From NCBI GenBank assembly GCA_020744225.1, contig JAGMWG010000022.1:248001-312000 (forward strand): 64,000 nt of DNA. The letters are read 5' to 3'. A program made the position numbers and the translations under genes. Origin of the DNA: Paraphoma chrysanthemicola. Its lineage: Eukaryota > Ascomycota > Dothideomycetes > Pleosporales > Phaeosphaeriaceae. The notes under the pieces are model-generated. The model searched no databases. It saw only the letters and a list, made by a program, of their open reading frames with translations, and had not been told where the DNA came from. Below are positions 1-11,700 of the stretch, piece by piece (the stretch's first letter is position 1; every line of letters begins with the position of its first letter).

Positions 1-565
1 AACGATACTGCGTACGCTTTCTTCGACACTCTGGAATACAGGCTCCCTGATCGACAACATTTCAGCTCGATCTGATCCCGAAGGCCTACTCTCGTCAATG
101 GATATTTGCAGTACATGCTTTGCAGACGTACAACTGTATCACCTCCAGCAAGAGGGTTAGTGCGCACACTTGACGCTGTATGCGATCTTGATGCTCGCGG
201 AGCAACGCATCGTTCCAAAGTATCTTTGTTCGTCGTCGCAAAGTACTGTATTTCGGCGTAGGCTTCAAGGAGGCCAGGTCTTTCTCCAGCTCAGCCATGA
301 AAAGCTGGCCAGCATAAATCGACATTTGTAATCGTTCTCCGAGCTCCTCATAATCATCCAGTCCGTCAAGGTTGTTCGCCGCCCATCTCTCAATCCGCGA
401 CCATGCTAGTTCTACAGTGCGACAATCTTGAATGACTGAGAGAATGGATAATTTAGCCTGCCGATATCGCTCGATCAAGCAGTGCAAAGTCTGCACTATG
501 GTTCCGCACTTGAATGCAAGGTTGCCAGCAGCACTTGCTATAGAAAGGACGGACACTGGATCCAT
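1..565 (-). CDS. STAND/NLR-like protein, fungal N-terminal domain (partial)
   Basis: Minus-strand gene cut by the left edge; the start is the ATG at 565. The first 144 residues form a helical domain beginning MDPVSVLSIASAAGNLAF, which resembles the fungal N-terminal domain found ahead of NACHT, ankyrin or other effector modules in STAND proteins. The reading frame stops at 95, but a 46-nt intron (86..131, donor GTACGT, acceptor GAGTAG) restores it. The next exon reads PSGSDRAEMLSIREPVFQSV and stays open to base 1. In this family the domain is thought to act in oligomerisation or signalling during cell death and allorecognition, but no nucleotide-binding or repeat domain lies inside the window. 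It could also be a short stand-alone protein of the same family. Domain assignment is by residue pattern only. Confidence 0.6.
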
Positions 566-1920
566 CGCGTATTCAGGTCGTTATACTATGGTAATGATTG
601 ATTTTGAACGTTCTGGCGCGACAGAGATCGTCTTCAGACTGCGAGGCCGCGGATTATCACTATTGGCATGATGCAGGCTATGCTGCGCCCTGGTGTCAGG
701 CTGCGTATGCGTGTTCTGTCGGCCTCCACACGAGGTCAAAGTTGCAATGCTGAAGACAGATCATCTACAGTCTGTTACGATCGTGTACTCGGATGTTTTG
801 CGCGGCTCGAGCAGAGACGGTGGGTACGTGTCCGCATCGTCTTTCGTAGCTGAGCGGGGAATACATCTAGGTCACTCGATCATGCTTGCAGAAGTGCGAG
901 GCTACTGCGACCACATGCAGAGAAGTCACCTGGGAACAGCCTTTGGCTAAGGCTAATGCACGCCCGCGAATTGCATGTGGGGGCTGTGTGCCACCTCGCC
1001 CTGCTTGTGCAGGCTGAACAGCTACCAGCAGAATGTACAACAAAAGACATGACTCGGTCGTGCCCGCATCTGACTTCAATTGCGATTTAGTATGCTTCAG
1101 AGAGCAGTTTTGTTGTGCTTCGCGGCTGCATTACCTCTTGAAAGCTGCAAGCAGCTTCAGCCAGGAGGGCTCCCGATGCTGATACGCGCTGCGTGACTGG
1201 CTGAGCAACATTATATGCGTCACGTCGACCCACGTATAGAGGACTATCATTCCGGAACCTAGGCGCAATTAGTGTTCGAATCAGAGAAGAAGTGTAGTCC
1301 ATACTGCTAGAGAAGACGATGCGGGCTCAGCCGGCGCGAAAGTGGATGTCACGCCGTCAAACAAGCGTGAAATTTAGCGCATCATGCTAAATACACAGGA
1401 TCCCGTGTCTTGATGCAATAGATAGAGAAAGATCGCACAGGAAGCGTTCAGCTCACGTGTGTTAAGGCGCAAAGAGGACTCTGCCCAGGTTCGCTCGAAA
1501 ACGAACTTTGAAAAGCTGATTGGTCGGACGATGCGAGAGCTTGGAAGTTGCACGTGACAAGAGCAAGTACCGCCAGCAGCACTACGATCATTCACACTAC
1601 TAATACCATGATGATCAAAGAAGCTCTGCCTTGGTATTGAATTTCGCGTGCAGTGTCCGTTTTCTTTAGTCGTGCACCACTACCACTAGAGATAAGTGCC
1701 TCAAGAAGTGCCAGCGATTAATGCTTCCGAGTAAAATTACTCGAACACGCAATTTGGCGCTGAAGCACTCCCGGACGTCTTGAACATGCGTTTTAGAAGA
1801 ATACACTTGCTGATAATATTACATTGCAGGTGCAGAAGACAATGCCAATGGTAAATTGATGTATGTTGGGGGGTGTCTGACTCAGTTACTGGCGCCCAAG
1901 TTCTTTCTCGGGACACGAGA
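566..1920. other. Intergenic, no supported gene
   Basis: Lies between the start of the STAND-like gene and the 3' end of the HET gene. Only short overlapping open frames on both strands are present, with no protein-like composition. Nothing recognisable was seen here. Confidence 0.5.
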
Positions 1921-3867
1921 TTATTGAAGTGGTAGCATAGCTCTGTCCTCCACCTTTTTATTAGCTCTGCGCTCCACCTTTGTATGACTCGTGAAAGGAT
2001 TGGGCATAGTACTGCGTGTTCTCCGATGTGGCAACAAATACTGAGCAAACCTAGGGTGAGATGGCAGCATACTCTCATGAACAAGCAGTGAAGTTCCGCT
2101 ATGGGGATATTCAACGCTCCCACCGTAATCCATGCATGCGACCAAGCGTGCTGGCTGGTGTTGTGGAATCCTGGACCCAAGGACTTCTAATGCGCTGACA
2201 TTCGCGCGAGGCCGTGTTTTCATGCTAGACTGGAATTGTCGGCTTTTACTTGGATCGAGGGTAGATGGTAGAAATGGTGACGTGTTTCTCGCTCTGTTGG
2301 GTGCCGTGGAGGGAGGTAAAGGAGCCGTATTAGTTACTTCAATATGACGTTGTCCATTTTCCGCGGTACTCAGGTTTAGATGAGATTTCCTCCACAACAG
2401 TGCACGTTCAGTCGATGACTGTGGCTCAGAATCGAGGTAAGTAGTTTTTCCGTACCACTCTTCAGTGTCAGCAACGTGGTGTTCGCGGGCAGAAGAGTTG
2501 TGTAACCAAATGCCAAATCCTCTGCTAGCTAGATTCTCCCCGACGTGATCTCCCTTAAGATCCCAAATCACAGCGGGCGGATCGACTCGCGTGTCATACT
2601 TGGTTCTATATTGTAGCTTGACCGAATCAGGGGAAGACTTGAAGGATTCCGGTATTTGTGGAATGGAGCATTGCAATTGCTCGGCAGCGTATTGTGTCGG
2701 GAAATGCACAAGTCCATAACCTTTGCCCAAGAATATCCGGAACACGAAATCTTGGTACCTATTGAGCCAAGCTTTAGTCTCATATTCTCGCAACGGGGGT
2801 AAATTTACGGCGACCAGACTATCGAGAGCAGTCTGTTTATTTGCTGGAAGTATCGAGGGCGCCAGTCGCTGCGACTTTTCTTCTTCTGCTTGATCTTCGA
2901 TGGATCTGGTTGAGCACAGGAATTTGTTTCGTGCCAGCTTCACGATCTCGTTGCAAACAAGATTCTTGAAATGGCTCCTCGGATTATCAAATTTTTCGGG
3001 ATCTTCAGTGAAATGCTCAAGAAGCCTCAGTAACCTTTGGATGCTGTTTATTTCCGAAGTCAAGGCTAAAAGTGCGCGAACTTTGTCCACTCTAAATTTT
3101 GATTCAAGTTTGTAGAAGCGAATCAAGAGCTGTGCGAATGTCGATGGTCCATGCTGCCGGTAGGAAACCCGCTCCCGGGTAAGCGAATACGCCCTAGACT
3201 GCCGCCACTGGCAAATGTAACGATCCGTTCGGACGTTTCCAGGCTCGATATTATGCATTAGGTCCGTTAAGTATTCTCCATTGACGATGTGAGAGCCGCA
3301 AGCGATCCACCACGCGTTTCCCAGCACTACTTCCTGCACCATCCAGAGCCTGGTCCAGTATCTTCTGTTCAACAAAGCATCAACTGCATCTCCCGCAGTC
3401 CTGATACCGGAAAGATATTGCATAGCTAGATTGGAGTAGTCCTCTTCCGGGCCCAACCAGCTAATGACACAGTTTGCTGAGCTGTAGATATCGTTCAGCA
3501 GATTGATCTGGGCATTTTTCTCCGATGATTTCTCTTGATCTATGCAAATGGAATCGATCCAAAATTTACGTGGGAGATCCTTCTGTTTTGCTTTGAGAGA
3601 AGGCAAGGCCTCGAGAAAGAGCATCAGGTTCGGGCGTACGCGGCAGTCGTGGCCGTCGATCTTAATGCTGTGAAGCTCTTCGGATTCGCCCCACTCGTAG
3701 GAAACCGCGGCAAAGTCGACTGAATCATCTCCAATTATGTCAGATGCGACTTTGACTGGGTGCGCGAAACTCCAGTGGCTCTCTCCGGTACCATCGATGC
3801 TCCATTCGAGAAGCCCAATCTGCGAGGCTGAGTCGATAGGGTATTGGTCGTAAGGAAAGTACGACAT
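1921..3867 (-). CDS. HET-domain (heterokaryon incompatibility) protein
   Basis: Intronless 648-residue protein. HET-domain hallmarks appear in order: FAAVSYEWGE near residues 52-61, KFWIDSICIDQ at 101-111 followed by the invariant run of polar residues and NDIYSSANCVISWLG, and RYWTRLWMVQEV near 169-180. The HET domain therefore occupies about residues 50-230. The remainder (230-648) has no recognised domain, and the last 100 residues are basic and low in conservation signals. HET domains are associated with incompatibility-triggered cell death in filamentous ascomycetes. The extreme C-terminus contains an in-frame 24-nt duplication (1938..1985). An alternative upstream start through a 5' intron cannot be excluded, because an AG acceptor sits just before the ATG. 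The partner specificity cannot be read from sequence. Confidence 0.88.
   Translation of the reverse strand: MSYFPYDQYPIDSASQIGLLEWSIDGTGESHWSFAHPVKVASDIIGDDSVDFAAVSYEWGESEELHSIKIDGHDCRVRPNLMLFLEALPSLKAKQKDLPRKFWIDSICIDQEKSSEKNAQINLLNDIYSSANCVISWLGPEEDYSNLAMQYLSGIRTAGDAVDALLNRRYWTRLWMVQEVVLGNAWWIACGSHIVNGEYLTDLMHNIEPGNVRTDRYICQWRQSRAYSLTRERVSYRQHGPSTFAQLLIRFYKLESKFRVDKVRALLALTSEINSIQRLLRLLEHFTEDPEKFDNPRSHFKNLVCNEIVKLARNKFLCSTRSIEDQAEEEKSQRLAPSILPANKQTALDSLVAVNLPPLREYETKAWLNRYQDFVFRIFLGKGYGLVHFPTQYAAEQLQCSIPQIPESFKSSPDSVKLQYRTKYDTRVDPPAVIWDLKGDHVGENLASRGFGIWLHNSSAREHHVADTEEWYGKTTYLDSEPQSSTERALLWRKSHLNLSTAENGQRHIEVTNTAPLPPSTAPNRARNTSPFLPSTLDPSKSRQFQSSMKTRPRANVSALEVLGSRIPQHQPARLVACMDYGGSVEYPHSGTSLLVHESMLPSHPRFAQYLLPHRRTRSTMPNPFTSHTKVERRANKKVEDRAMLPLQ
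1938..1985. repeat. 24-bp tandem duplication in HET C-terminus
   Basis: Two adjacent 24-nt units (1938..1961 and 1962..1985) differ at three positions. The unit is a whole number of codons, so the HET protein gains an 8-residue repeat (KVERRANK / KVEDRAML) just before its stop without losing frame. Confidence 0.8.
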
Positions 3868-4646
3868 CTCTTCCTGCCACCATTAGAGGATTTTCGTCGT
3901 CGGATTGTATTCGTGTGAAGCATGCGAAGGGGTTTTGGTTCAGATATGCGGGTGGAGATATCATGGTATAAGCTAAGTGAGGTTTCGCGACATACGTAGT
4001 GGGCTGTGTTGTTCCCCTCAGGGCTCGTACTGCTGCGCCTCCTGCTGCCTGTAAGCTCACAGCCACACCGATGAGAGCATCTGACATGTCCGTTTTCGAA
4101 GATCTTGAGCAAGCCGGCTAACACAACACCCACTTTCACGTGTACAAGTACGAGACGTAATTCACATGTGTCTCGATGACGTTGCATGCACCATGCACGA
4201 GCAGTACACGCGTCTTCTCTGCAAACTTTACTGCTCAAAGTACAACCCGTGTAGTACTTCAGTGGGACTTCGCCATTTCTGGTGACGGATTTATACCATT
4301 GTCGCCTTCTCTCCAACCTCTTCCCGCTGGCCTCCCCAATCATTTGGTTGTATCATGAGTCCAGTTCGCGCCAAGTCGCACACAAGTTTAAATCAGCGCA
4401 GAAAAACCCTCCAGATGTTCGCGTATTGGATATCTCAATTCATGCTAAGTTCGTAATCATATATACACTCCACCCATCCGACTCCCCCAGCCAATAATAT
4501 ATACAAAGCAATTCCTCTGGCCAAAAGGATGTTGCTCGGGAACTCCCATCTCAAAACCCAAATCCCACCAGGTATCATATCCTCCAGTCACCCAAACTCC
4601 GAATTCATAGCACAGTCACACCCACGTGAGTGGGAGTGCGAGAGAC
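3868..4646. other. Intergenic: HET 5' flank and FucP-type gene 3' flank
   Basis: Contains the presumed promoter and 5' untranslated region of the minus-strand HET gene and the 3' flank of the sugar transporter. A minus-strand open stretch 3740..4087 overlaps the HET start in another frame but shows no recognisable domain. No other gene is supported. Confidence 0.5.
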
Positions 4647-6328
4647 TTAGTACTTCTCGGTGCGCATGGCCTCGACGTCCTTGGTGGCGATGATCGAGTC
4701 GTTGTCGATCGCGCCCTCCTGGATACCGACGTGAGACTCGGTGTAGGCATCGAGCTCCTTGGCCTTGTGGGTGAAGTTGAGGTAGAGAGGGTATGACCAT
4801 GCAAATGCGACTGCGCACTTATTAGCATACTGATTTGTGCCGGAGGAGTGCAATGGACTTACAGAAGATAAGAGGAATGCACATAGCGTGCCTGGTGCCA
4901 ATCTTGTCGGAGACGTTGCCGAGGATGACGGGGATGATGGCACCACCGCAGACGGAGGAGACGAGGAAAGATGCACCGCGCTTGGTGTGGCGTCCAAGAC
5001 CTGTTCATTGAAGTCAGCACTTGTTCCACATTAGAATCGAAGGATTTAGAATTACCTCTCAATGTAAGCGCAAAAATAATTGGGAAGATACAGCTCTCGA
5101 AGAAGAGTACCTGAAGCGTAAAGTTAGTGGTGGTTCGAGTTTAGGTGTGGGTGGGTCAACTTACGATCATCAACATGGACAATCCACCCCAGTTAGGACG
5201 AGTAGAGCCACCAGTGTTGACACCAATCGCCGCAGCAATGAAGATCATAATCATCGTCTGGAAAATCAGGAGCACAATACGGGGCTTGCCGCCAAAGTAC
5301 ATGAGTCCCGCAGCCGCAAAACGACCTGCAGCAAACAGACCCTGAGCGATAGCGTAGAAGTTGGCACCCTGGATATGCGCCTGAGTGACCGTGAGATCGG
5401 GGCGGGCCTGCTCGAAGTAGTTGATGAAGTAGGCCGCGACACCAACCTGGGCACCGACGTACGAGAATTGCGCGAATGTGCCCCAGAAGAGAGTGTACTG
5501 CTTGCGCAGCGGCTTGTCAACGTAGCCGGTTGCGGCGGTGGTCATCTCAGCCTGGTCGGCCATGTCGGAGTCCGTGATCTCAGGAATGGGAGCAAAGTAG
5601 AAGACGACAGCGAGGATAGCGACGAAGCCAGCGATACCAAGGTACACCCATTGCACGGCCTCGAGAGAGCGACCGTCAGCGCCGACGTTCTTGAAGATAA
5701 CCTGCGCAGCAAGCACGGGAGCAACAACGGATCCAACAGCCTGAACGGACTGCGACAGCTCAAGACGGAACTCGGACCACTTTGGCGGACCGCAGACAGC
5801 AATGTACGGGTTGGCAGAGACTTCGAGCGTCGACAGACCAGATCCAGCAATGAACATGGCGCCGCAGAAACCACCGAAGCTGCGCTTCACAGCCGATGGC
5901 CAGAACATGAGCGCGCCGACGCAGTAGATGGACAATCCGAGGATGAAGGTGTAGCGGTATCCGAACTTGCGTACGAACCAGCCGGAGTATGTGAGCGGGC
6001 CGATGAAGTAGGCGCCAAAGTACGAGGCTTGAAGACCAGATGATTCGCCGCGGGTGATGTGCAGAGCGACTTGGAAGCGCGAGTTGAGGACATCGAGGAG
6101 GCCGTAAGCAAAACCCCACATGAAGAAGAGGGTGGTGACGAGGGCGACGGGGACGATGGATTGGCGAGTAGTCAGTTGGGATGCGCCGGTGACGACGCGG
6201 TTGTCGACTGATTTGCGGCGAGTTTGCTCAGCGACGACTTCGACGGTCGATGGGCGACGGCCTTGTTGCTGGTGGATTTCTTCCAGAGTGGGTTCTTGCG
6301 AACCGTTCATGCCGAAGAGCTTGACCAT
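4647..6328 (-). CDS. MFS sugar transporter, FucP (fucose permease) type
   Basis: Four exons encode 506 residues; introns at 5111..5164, 5001..5055 and 4811..4862 all have GT/AG ends and keep frame. After a 60-residue cytosolic N-terminus the first membrane helix carries the FucP-family signature FFMWGFAYGLLDVLNSRFQ. The family-typical second-half motifs VSANPYIAV and FAQFSYVGAQVGVAAYFINY follow. Twelve hydrophobic segments can be counted across the spliced protein. FucP-type carriers move hexoses or 6-deoxyhexoses by proton symport at the plasma membrane; the actual substrate here is not readable. The C-terminus is acidic and soluble, ending at a stop at 4647. The gene stands alone, transcribed away from the RhoGEF gene. 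Confidence 0.85.
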
Positions 6329-8700
6329 TATGGTGGCGGGGACCAGTAGACTGGTCAGGTATGATTCTTAGTCAAGAGAGAAAGTGATCAAACGATTGAT
6401 CGATGACGACTGGGTCCCAGGTACTGATGAAGCTGGAGAACCGTGAGCTGATGAAGATTTAGAAGCGGGCATGCGCTGCACAATATATCCTCCCCGACAC
6501 TCCAGCCGTGATAGTCGTGATAGCCACCAGACATGGCTGGTTCCGTCCAGGCCAAGATGGACATCGGTAGTGCGTCGGTAGTCCCCTACGCTGGCGCTGG
6601 TTGAGCGCCGCCGCACGCAGCCAGGATGGGCCTGCTGTCTGCTTAATCCCTCTCGCTAAGGCACCGATCCGTTACACTAAGACCCAGGCTCTGCAGATTC
6701 TACCCATTGTCGGACGCTGATATGCTGGCTCTTTCTCGGCCATACCCTGGTCCCCAGATTCTGTCCGAAAGTGTTGCCGGGGCCTGTGCCAGGATGTAAT
6801 CCAACAGCGAATCACGCTCGCAGGATACTACATTAGTGCTCAGCTGCACTGACCCTCCGACAGTCTCCACTTCGTCGTTGAGCCTCATGCTGAAGGATTC
6901 ATCAACGACCGGGGGCCCACAGCAATCTCCTCGCGACAACCCCGTGGAGACTGCTATTAGGCGGAGTGCGAAACGTGGAGTGATCGCTAGGTGAAAGTTT
7001 TGCTGTCCCGTCAACCATCTGTCTGGACCGCATACGCCAGGATGAGCGACACTGCACCCCGCATTGATCGCTTTAGATCAGCCATGCCGTTCGCGTGACG
7101 TTGGACTATGGCATACTCCCAAGTAGCCGAGATGGGATTTCAAGCAACTCAAGGCGAGCTTTGCCAGCCAGACATGCACAGCTCAAGCGATCGAGAAGCC
7201 GCACTAGGCTTTATTCGGACTCGTCTCTCTAGACTAGCGCGCTAGCGCCTACGATGTTTGCAGTCCGTGGTGCCAGGCTACTGGGTATAAGCACAATGAT
7301 GGAGCGTTGTTGAGGCTCTTGCTGCAGGCCAGGTTGGTCCTCGCACGGCCTCAGCAATGAGTTGTGTAAGCCTGGCGGTACCCTTGTATGAAGAAACTGA
7401 GCTCGACGACGACCATGGGCGCATGCGGCGTTCCCAACGTGAGGGATTACTGAATACCCGAGATGACGTTTACGTACTTTTGCCAAGTTCATATGAGAAA
7501 AGTGTATATGCCATATCTCAGATGCACTGCATGTGGCGTACAACCGCTTCAATCAGCGGTGGCGGAGCCCGCCATCATCTTCGTCCAGACCCGATGCTTC
7601 AGATGTAACTCTCAAGTCACTGGAGATCTCCTCGCTTGCTCCAGAGATGTGTGTCCCATTTCGCGATGGCAGCGAGATCCAGATGAAAATCTTCTTGTCG
7701 ATCGCGTGTACCGTCCAATATGTTAGGTGCTGATCCATCTCTTTCGCTTTCGGTGACACAAGACAGGATGCTCCACAGCTCCACAGCTCCACAGCTCCAG
7801 CTACAGCTCAAGCTCCAGCTCCAGCGCCAGCTTCTCAACCCCTCCGCGGGGTTCATGGCCGCATCTTGGGGTCATTGAACCGCATCCACTTGGGACGTCT
7901 CAACGATACCTTCTAGCGTGCTTCTAGCGTTCTTCTTTGCAGATTGTTCAAGAGACGAGGCAATAAGACCCGCTCACACCCTCCCCCGCCATTCCTATTG
8001 GTTATCGTATTTCTCCAATGTCAGGATGTCGGAGGGTTTGTCGGGGATGCCAAGCGCAACACGCCAAAGCCGCATGACCACAGCCCACTTCGGGCCGCTC
8101 CAGAACACACACGTGACACGACTATCGCGAATCTGGGCGATGCCGAGGTGTGCTGAGTGGAGAGGGCGTGAAAGCTGGAGTGCGATGGCTGCTTGCTGGT
8201 GATTCTGTTGCTGGGGTGTGTGGAACTTGGAGAAGGGAAGTGAGGGGATTGGAGCGGAGTCGGTAGTCGAATAGGACTAGGCGAGACCTCGGGTTGGCGA
8301 CTAAGCCAGGGATTGCAGCACACAGCATCAAGGTATAGCATGGATGAATGCATCCGATGTGAGCACAAGCAACATGGTATCAACATTACTCTATCGTCAT
8401 ACAGCTATCAACACGCCATATGCACCGTATCCTCGCCTGGTTAAACAAATATGCGCGCCCTGGCCAGCACGCAAAGGTATCCTACTCAGCCAGAAACATG
8501 CAAAGCACCGCCCAAGAGTCGTCAAGGGCGCCTTGCTACAGCGCAAGGTAGCCCTAGGGCCAGCATAAGCTAACCTACCTTCCTCTTTCCCAGCCGTAGC
8601 TTCCCAACGCCGTTCAAATCCATTTATACATGGCGCGTACATGTGGTCCTCCCGCGGGTATCATCGATGAAATAATGGTCAATAGACGATCGCCGTATAA
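6329..8700. other. Intergenic, 2.4 kb
   Basis: Upstream region of the sugar transporter and downstream region of the RhoGEF gene. Short open frames (for example 6700..7014 and 7229..7552 on the minus strand) show no domain or convincing splice continuation. A short G+C-rich microsatellite-like tract lies at 7771..7830. Nothing else supported. Confidence 0.5.
7771..7830. repeat. Imperfect CTCCA(C)AG short tandem repeat
   Basis: Three copies of CTCCACAG are followed by hexamers of the type CTCCAG/CTACAG/CTCAAG. It is a simple-sequence tract without coding support. Confidence 0.8.
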
Positions 8701-11700
8701 TCACTCCTTCTGACCTTCATTCAACACCAGTTCAACGACGACCTGACAGCGCTCCTGTGCTGGGTGTTGCAAGCTCAGCTTGATAGTCCGATTATGCGAC
8801 GAACCGCCGCTCAGCCCGTCGTCGAGACACTTGACATCTCGCCCGGCGATGACCTGCCTCAATCGACCGTTCTGAGCGTTTCGGATCTCGACAAAGTCTG
8901 GGTCGAACAATAGTACATACGGCCCGTACATGGCAGCGCTCTTGGCTCTGCCAACAAACTCCATGATGACGGAGCGCGAGATGTCGCCATTTTTGTTGAT
9001 GTATACAGCGCATTCTTCGTAGCAGAGGAGGAACTCTTGGTCGGAAAGGCGGAACATACCCATAGGTCTCTGGTCCGCGAGGCGCGCGGCAATCGTTGCA
9101 ACATGCGACTGCTTGAGATCAGGTACTGACCACGGCTGCTTCTTATCCAGAGTGAGGACCTCGAAGCCTTTGGCTGTGGATACTGCGAGCGACGAGTGGA
9201 ACAAGTTGATCGTGAAGCATTCAGCCGGGATGTAAAATTCATCGTACTCGCGGAAGAATTCAGTGCGTCCAGACTTCCATATCCTTGACTTCTTCTCCGT
9301 CGACTTTTGGAAAACGGGCTCCAGAACCTTGAACGTCGAAGAAATGCCGTCCTTCTTCTTGTAAAAGACCAGGGTACGGTCCTTCATCACACCAGTAGCG
9401 AAGAAGCCAATGTCGCGCGCACCCGAGAGCTTTTGTGGTGCTTTCCGCGCCGAGTCATTCGAGGGAGGAACGCCGCCGACAGGACACACCGCATCGAGGT
9501 GGTAGGCTATTAGAGACTTGTCCGAAATGAGTAACATCAAGCTGAACTGCTCAAGCACAGCTATCTGCGTCACCCGAGGAACTTGAACGGCCTAGAGCTA
9601 TTAGTGGGAGCTGACATGAGCACTTTAGGAACATACCTTTGACCAGCCACGAGGGTTATCGAACTCGGAAACGTAGACACCAATATCCGTTCCGACGGCA
9701 AGCATGTGCTTGCCATAGGGCTGGTTAAAGGCCGTCGCGCAGTTGACGCGCGCTCGACAGATTGGCACCGGTCGCCCTTGTTGCGAGAATAACTTCTCCA
9801 CCTCATCGATAGCACGGTCCAATGGGGTGCCCTTGATGGTAATGGCTTTCTGTGAGGGCATTGCACTGTCGTATGCAAATGCAGCATCGGCCATGACTCG
9901 CAAGCGGAAGGGTTCTGCGTTTTGCGCGAATAGAGCAGCCGCATGCCTCGTCTTTGCAATGATGAGCTTGTCGCACCACTCAGCTCTTGCATTTGCCGAC
10001 GATGCATAGAGCGTGTACATTTCTTTGCCCAAGTGCTTTACCTTGAATGGGTACAATATCTTGTCGTCCTTGCCATTCTCGAGGCCAGGGGTGCCGACTG
10101 CCGTCTTGCCAGATGCACCCGTGTTTGCTGATCCAAAGGATGTGGTCGTAGCAGTGTGTTGTAGGGTGCCTGGTCCGGGACTGTTGCCTCCTCGACCTAA
10201 GCCTCCACTCTTGACCTTTTCAGTGGCTGGGTTGACGGCTGCAATACCCTTCATGGTGGAGCGAACGACTGGATCGTCGTCCTCACTTTCAAGCACGAGT
10301 AGATCCATGGGAATCGGTAAACGAGAAACATCGTACTTCTCCGATTTTGTGGAACCGTCTGCTTCGCGATAACTGACGGTTTTGGCCAGCACCAGGTAGT
10401 GATCGAAGAGCAAAGCATGAGTCTCAACCCAATTGAAGCGACTGCTTCCCATTCTCTGCAAGTCGCCTCGATGGATCAACTCGCGTCCAAGGTGGTCCAA
10501 GTTGAGTTCAACACGTTGCATGCCCGGTCGCAAGATGAGTCTAGCCTGAAGATCGGTCAGGTCAACTTTCCGGCCCATTTCACCGACACGAGCATCGCAT
10601 TCTAGAGCCACGGCTTTGATCTCTTCCTTGGCAATGATCAGATTGCGCTTCTCTTCTGTGTCGATGATGGAGTTCTTAATGACCGTGTCTATGAGAAGGC
10701 CGTAGCGCTGCAGCCTGTCGATGGGCGCTTTGAGGTAGGTGTTCCAGTCAAGTTTGTTTGAGCGTTTGTCTGCTTGTGTATCGTTCAAGAACGCGCGGAA
10801 AAGCATATTCTTGTCCGCCTCCTGTCGCATAATGAACCGAGCAAACGGAAAGGATGCAGCATATTCCACGTATGCTTGTCTGGCCTTTCGAATCCATTCA
10901 CGGAAAATGTCGCTAAAGCCCACAATCCAGGGACCTTGCTCCTGCTGCCGGTACTTGATCTGCGGGAGGAGATGGTCCTCGTTCGCCTTCCTGACTGCAT
11001 CAACCTTGCCGAAAACATCGCGGATGAATCTGTCAAGCTTTTTCGGTGGAATTACTGGGGGCTGTGCTGTAATCAAACGATCGCGGTACAAGTGGCGCAA
11101 GACGTCGAGTCGCTGGATATAAGTGTCCTCGCCAGATACAATTTCGTGGAGAACGTTCTGCCGCTCAATTTCCTTCTTGGATTGGCCTTCGGTATCTTCC
11201 TTCTTGAGCTTGTGGAATGTAGCCCAGTCCTCGGAAGCAGCAGCGGCGGCAGGCGAATGCAGGTCGATCTTCTTGAGAGTCCTTTGGCAATGATGAGAGT
11301 AACATCGACCGGGAGAAGTATAACTGTGGAGCATAGGTGCATAGCAACCAGCACCAGTGAGTTGGAAGATGACGCCGGTCATGCTGACCGAAGAGAACTT
11401 GAGCCACTCCTCCTCATGCACGAGCGTACCTGCCTTGAGCATGTCCGCAACAACTCGGCTGCTGAGCGTTTCAGCATCAGCAATATTCATCGTGGGTACC
11501 TTATGGGTGAAAAGAGCAATGAGGCCTTCTTGGATCGGACCTTCCTTCAGGTCATTCTCGCCCTCGGTCATCATTTTCAACCAGGAGATGATTGAGCTGA
11601 GTGCCCATGGCTCTGCACACTTCCTGAAGTCGTTGCTTGACAATTTCGACGGATTGAAGCGTTTGCCAGCTGGAATGGTGGGCAGGTCAAGGGCTACAGC

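Noticed and set aside
5021..6043. 340-residue plus-strand open frame
   Set aside because: Lies antisense to the FucP-type transporter, whose spliced frame has clear family motifs; the plus reading is rich in Arg, Glu and Ser without a domain.
10774..11595. 273-residue plus-strand frame
   Set aside because: Antisense to the DH and DEP domains of the RhoGEF; no domain of its own.
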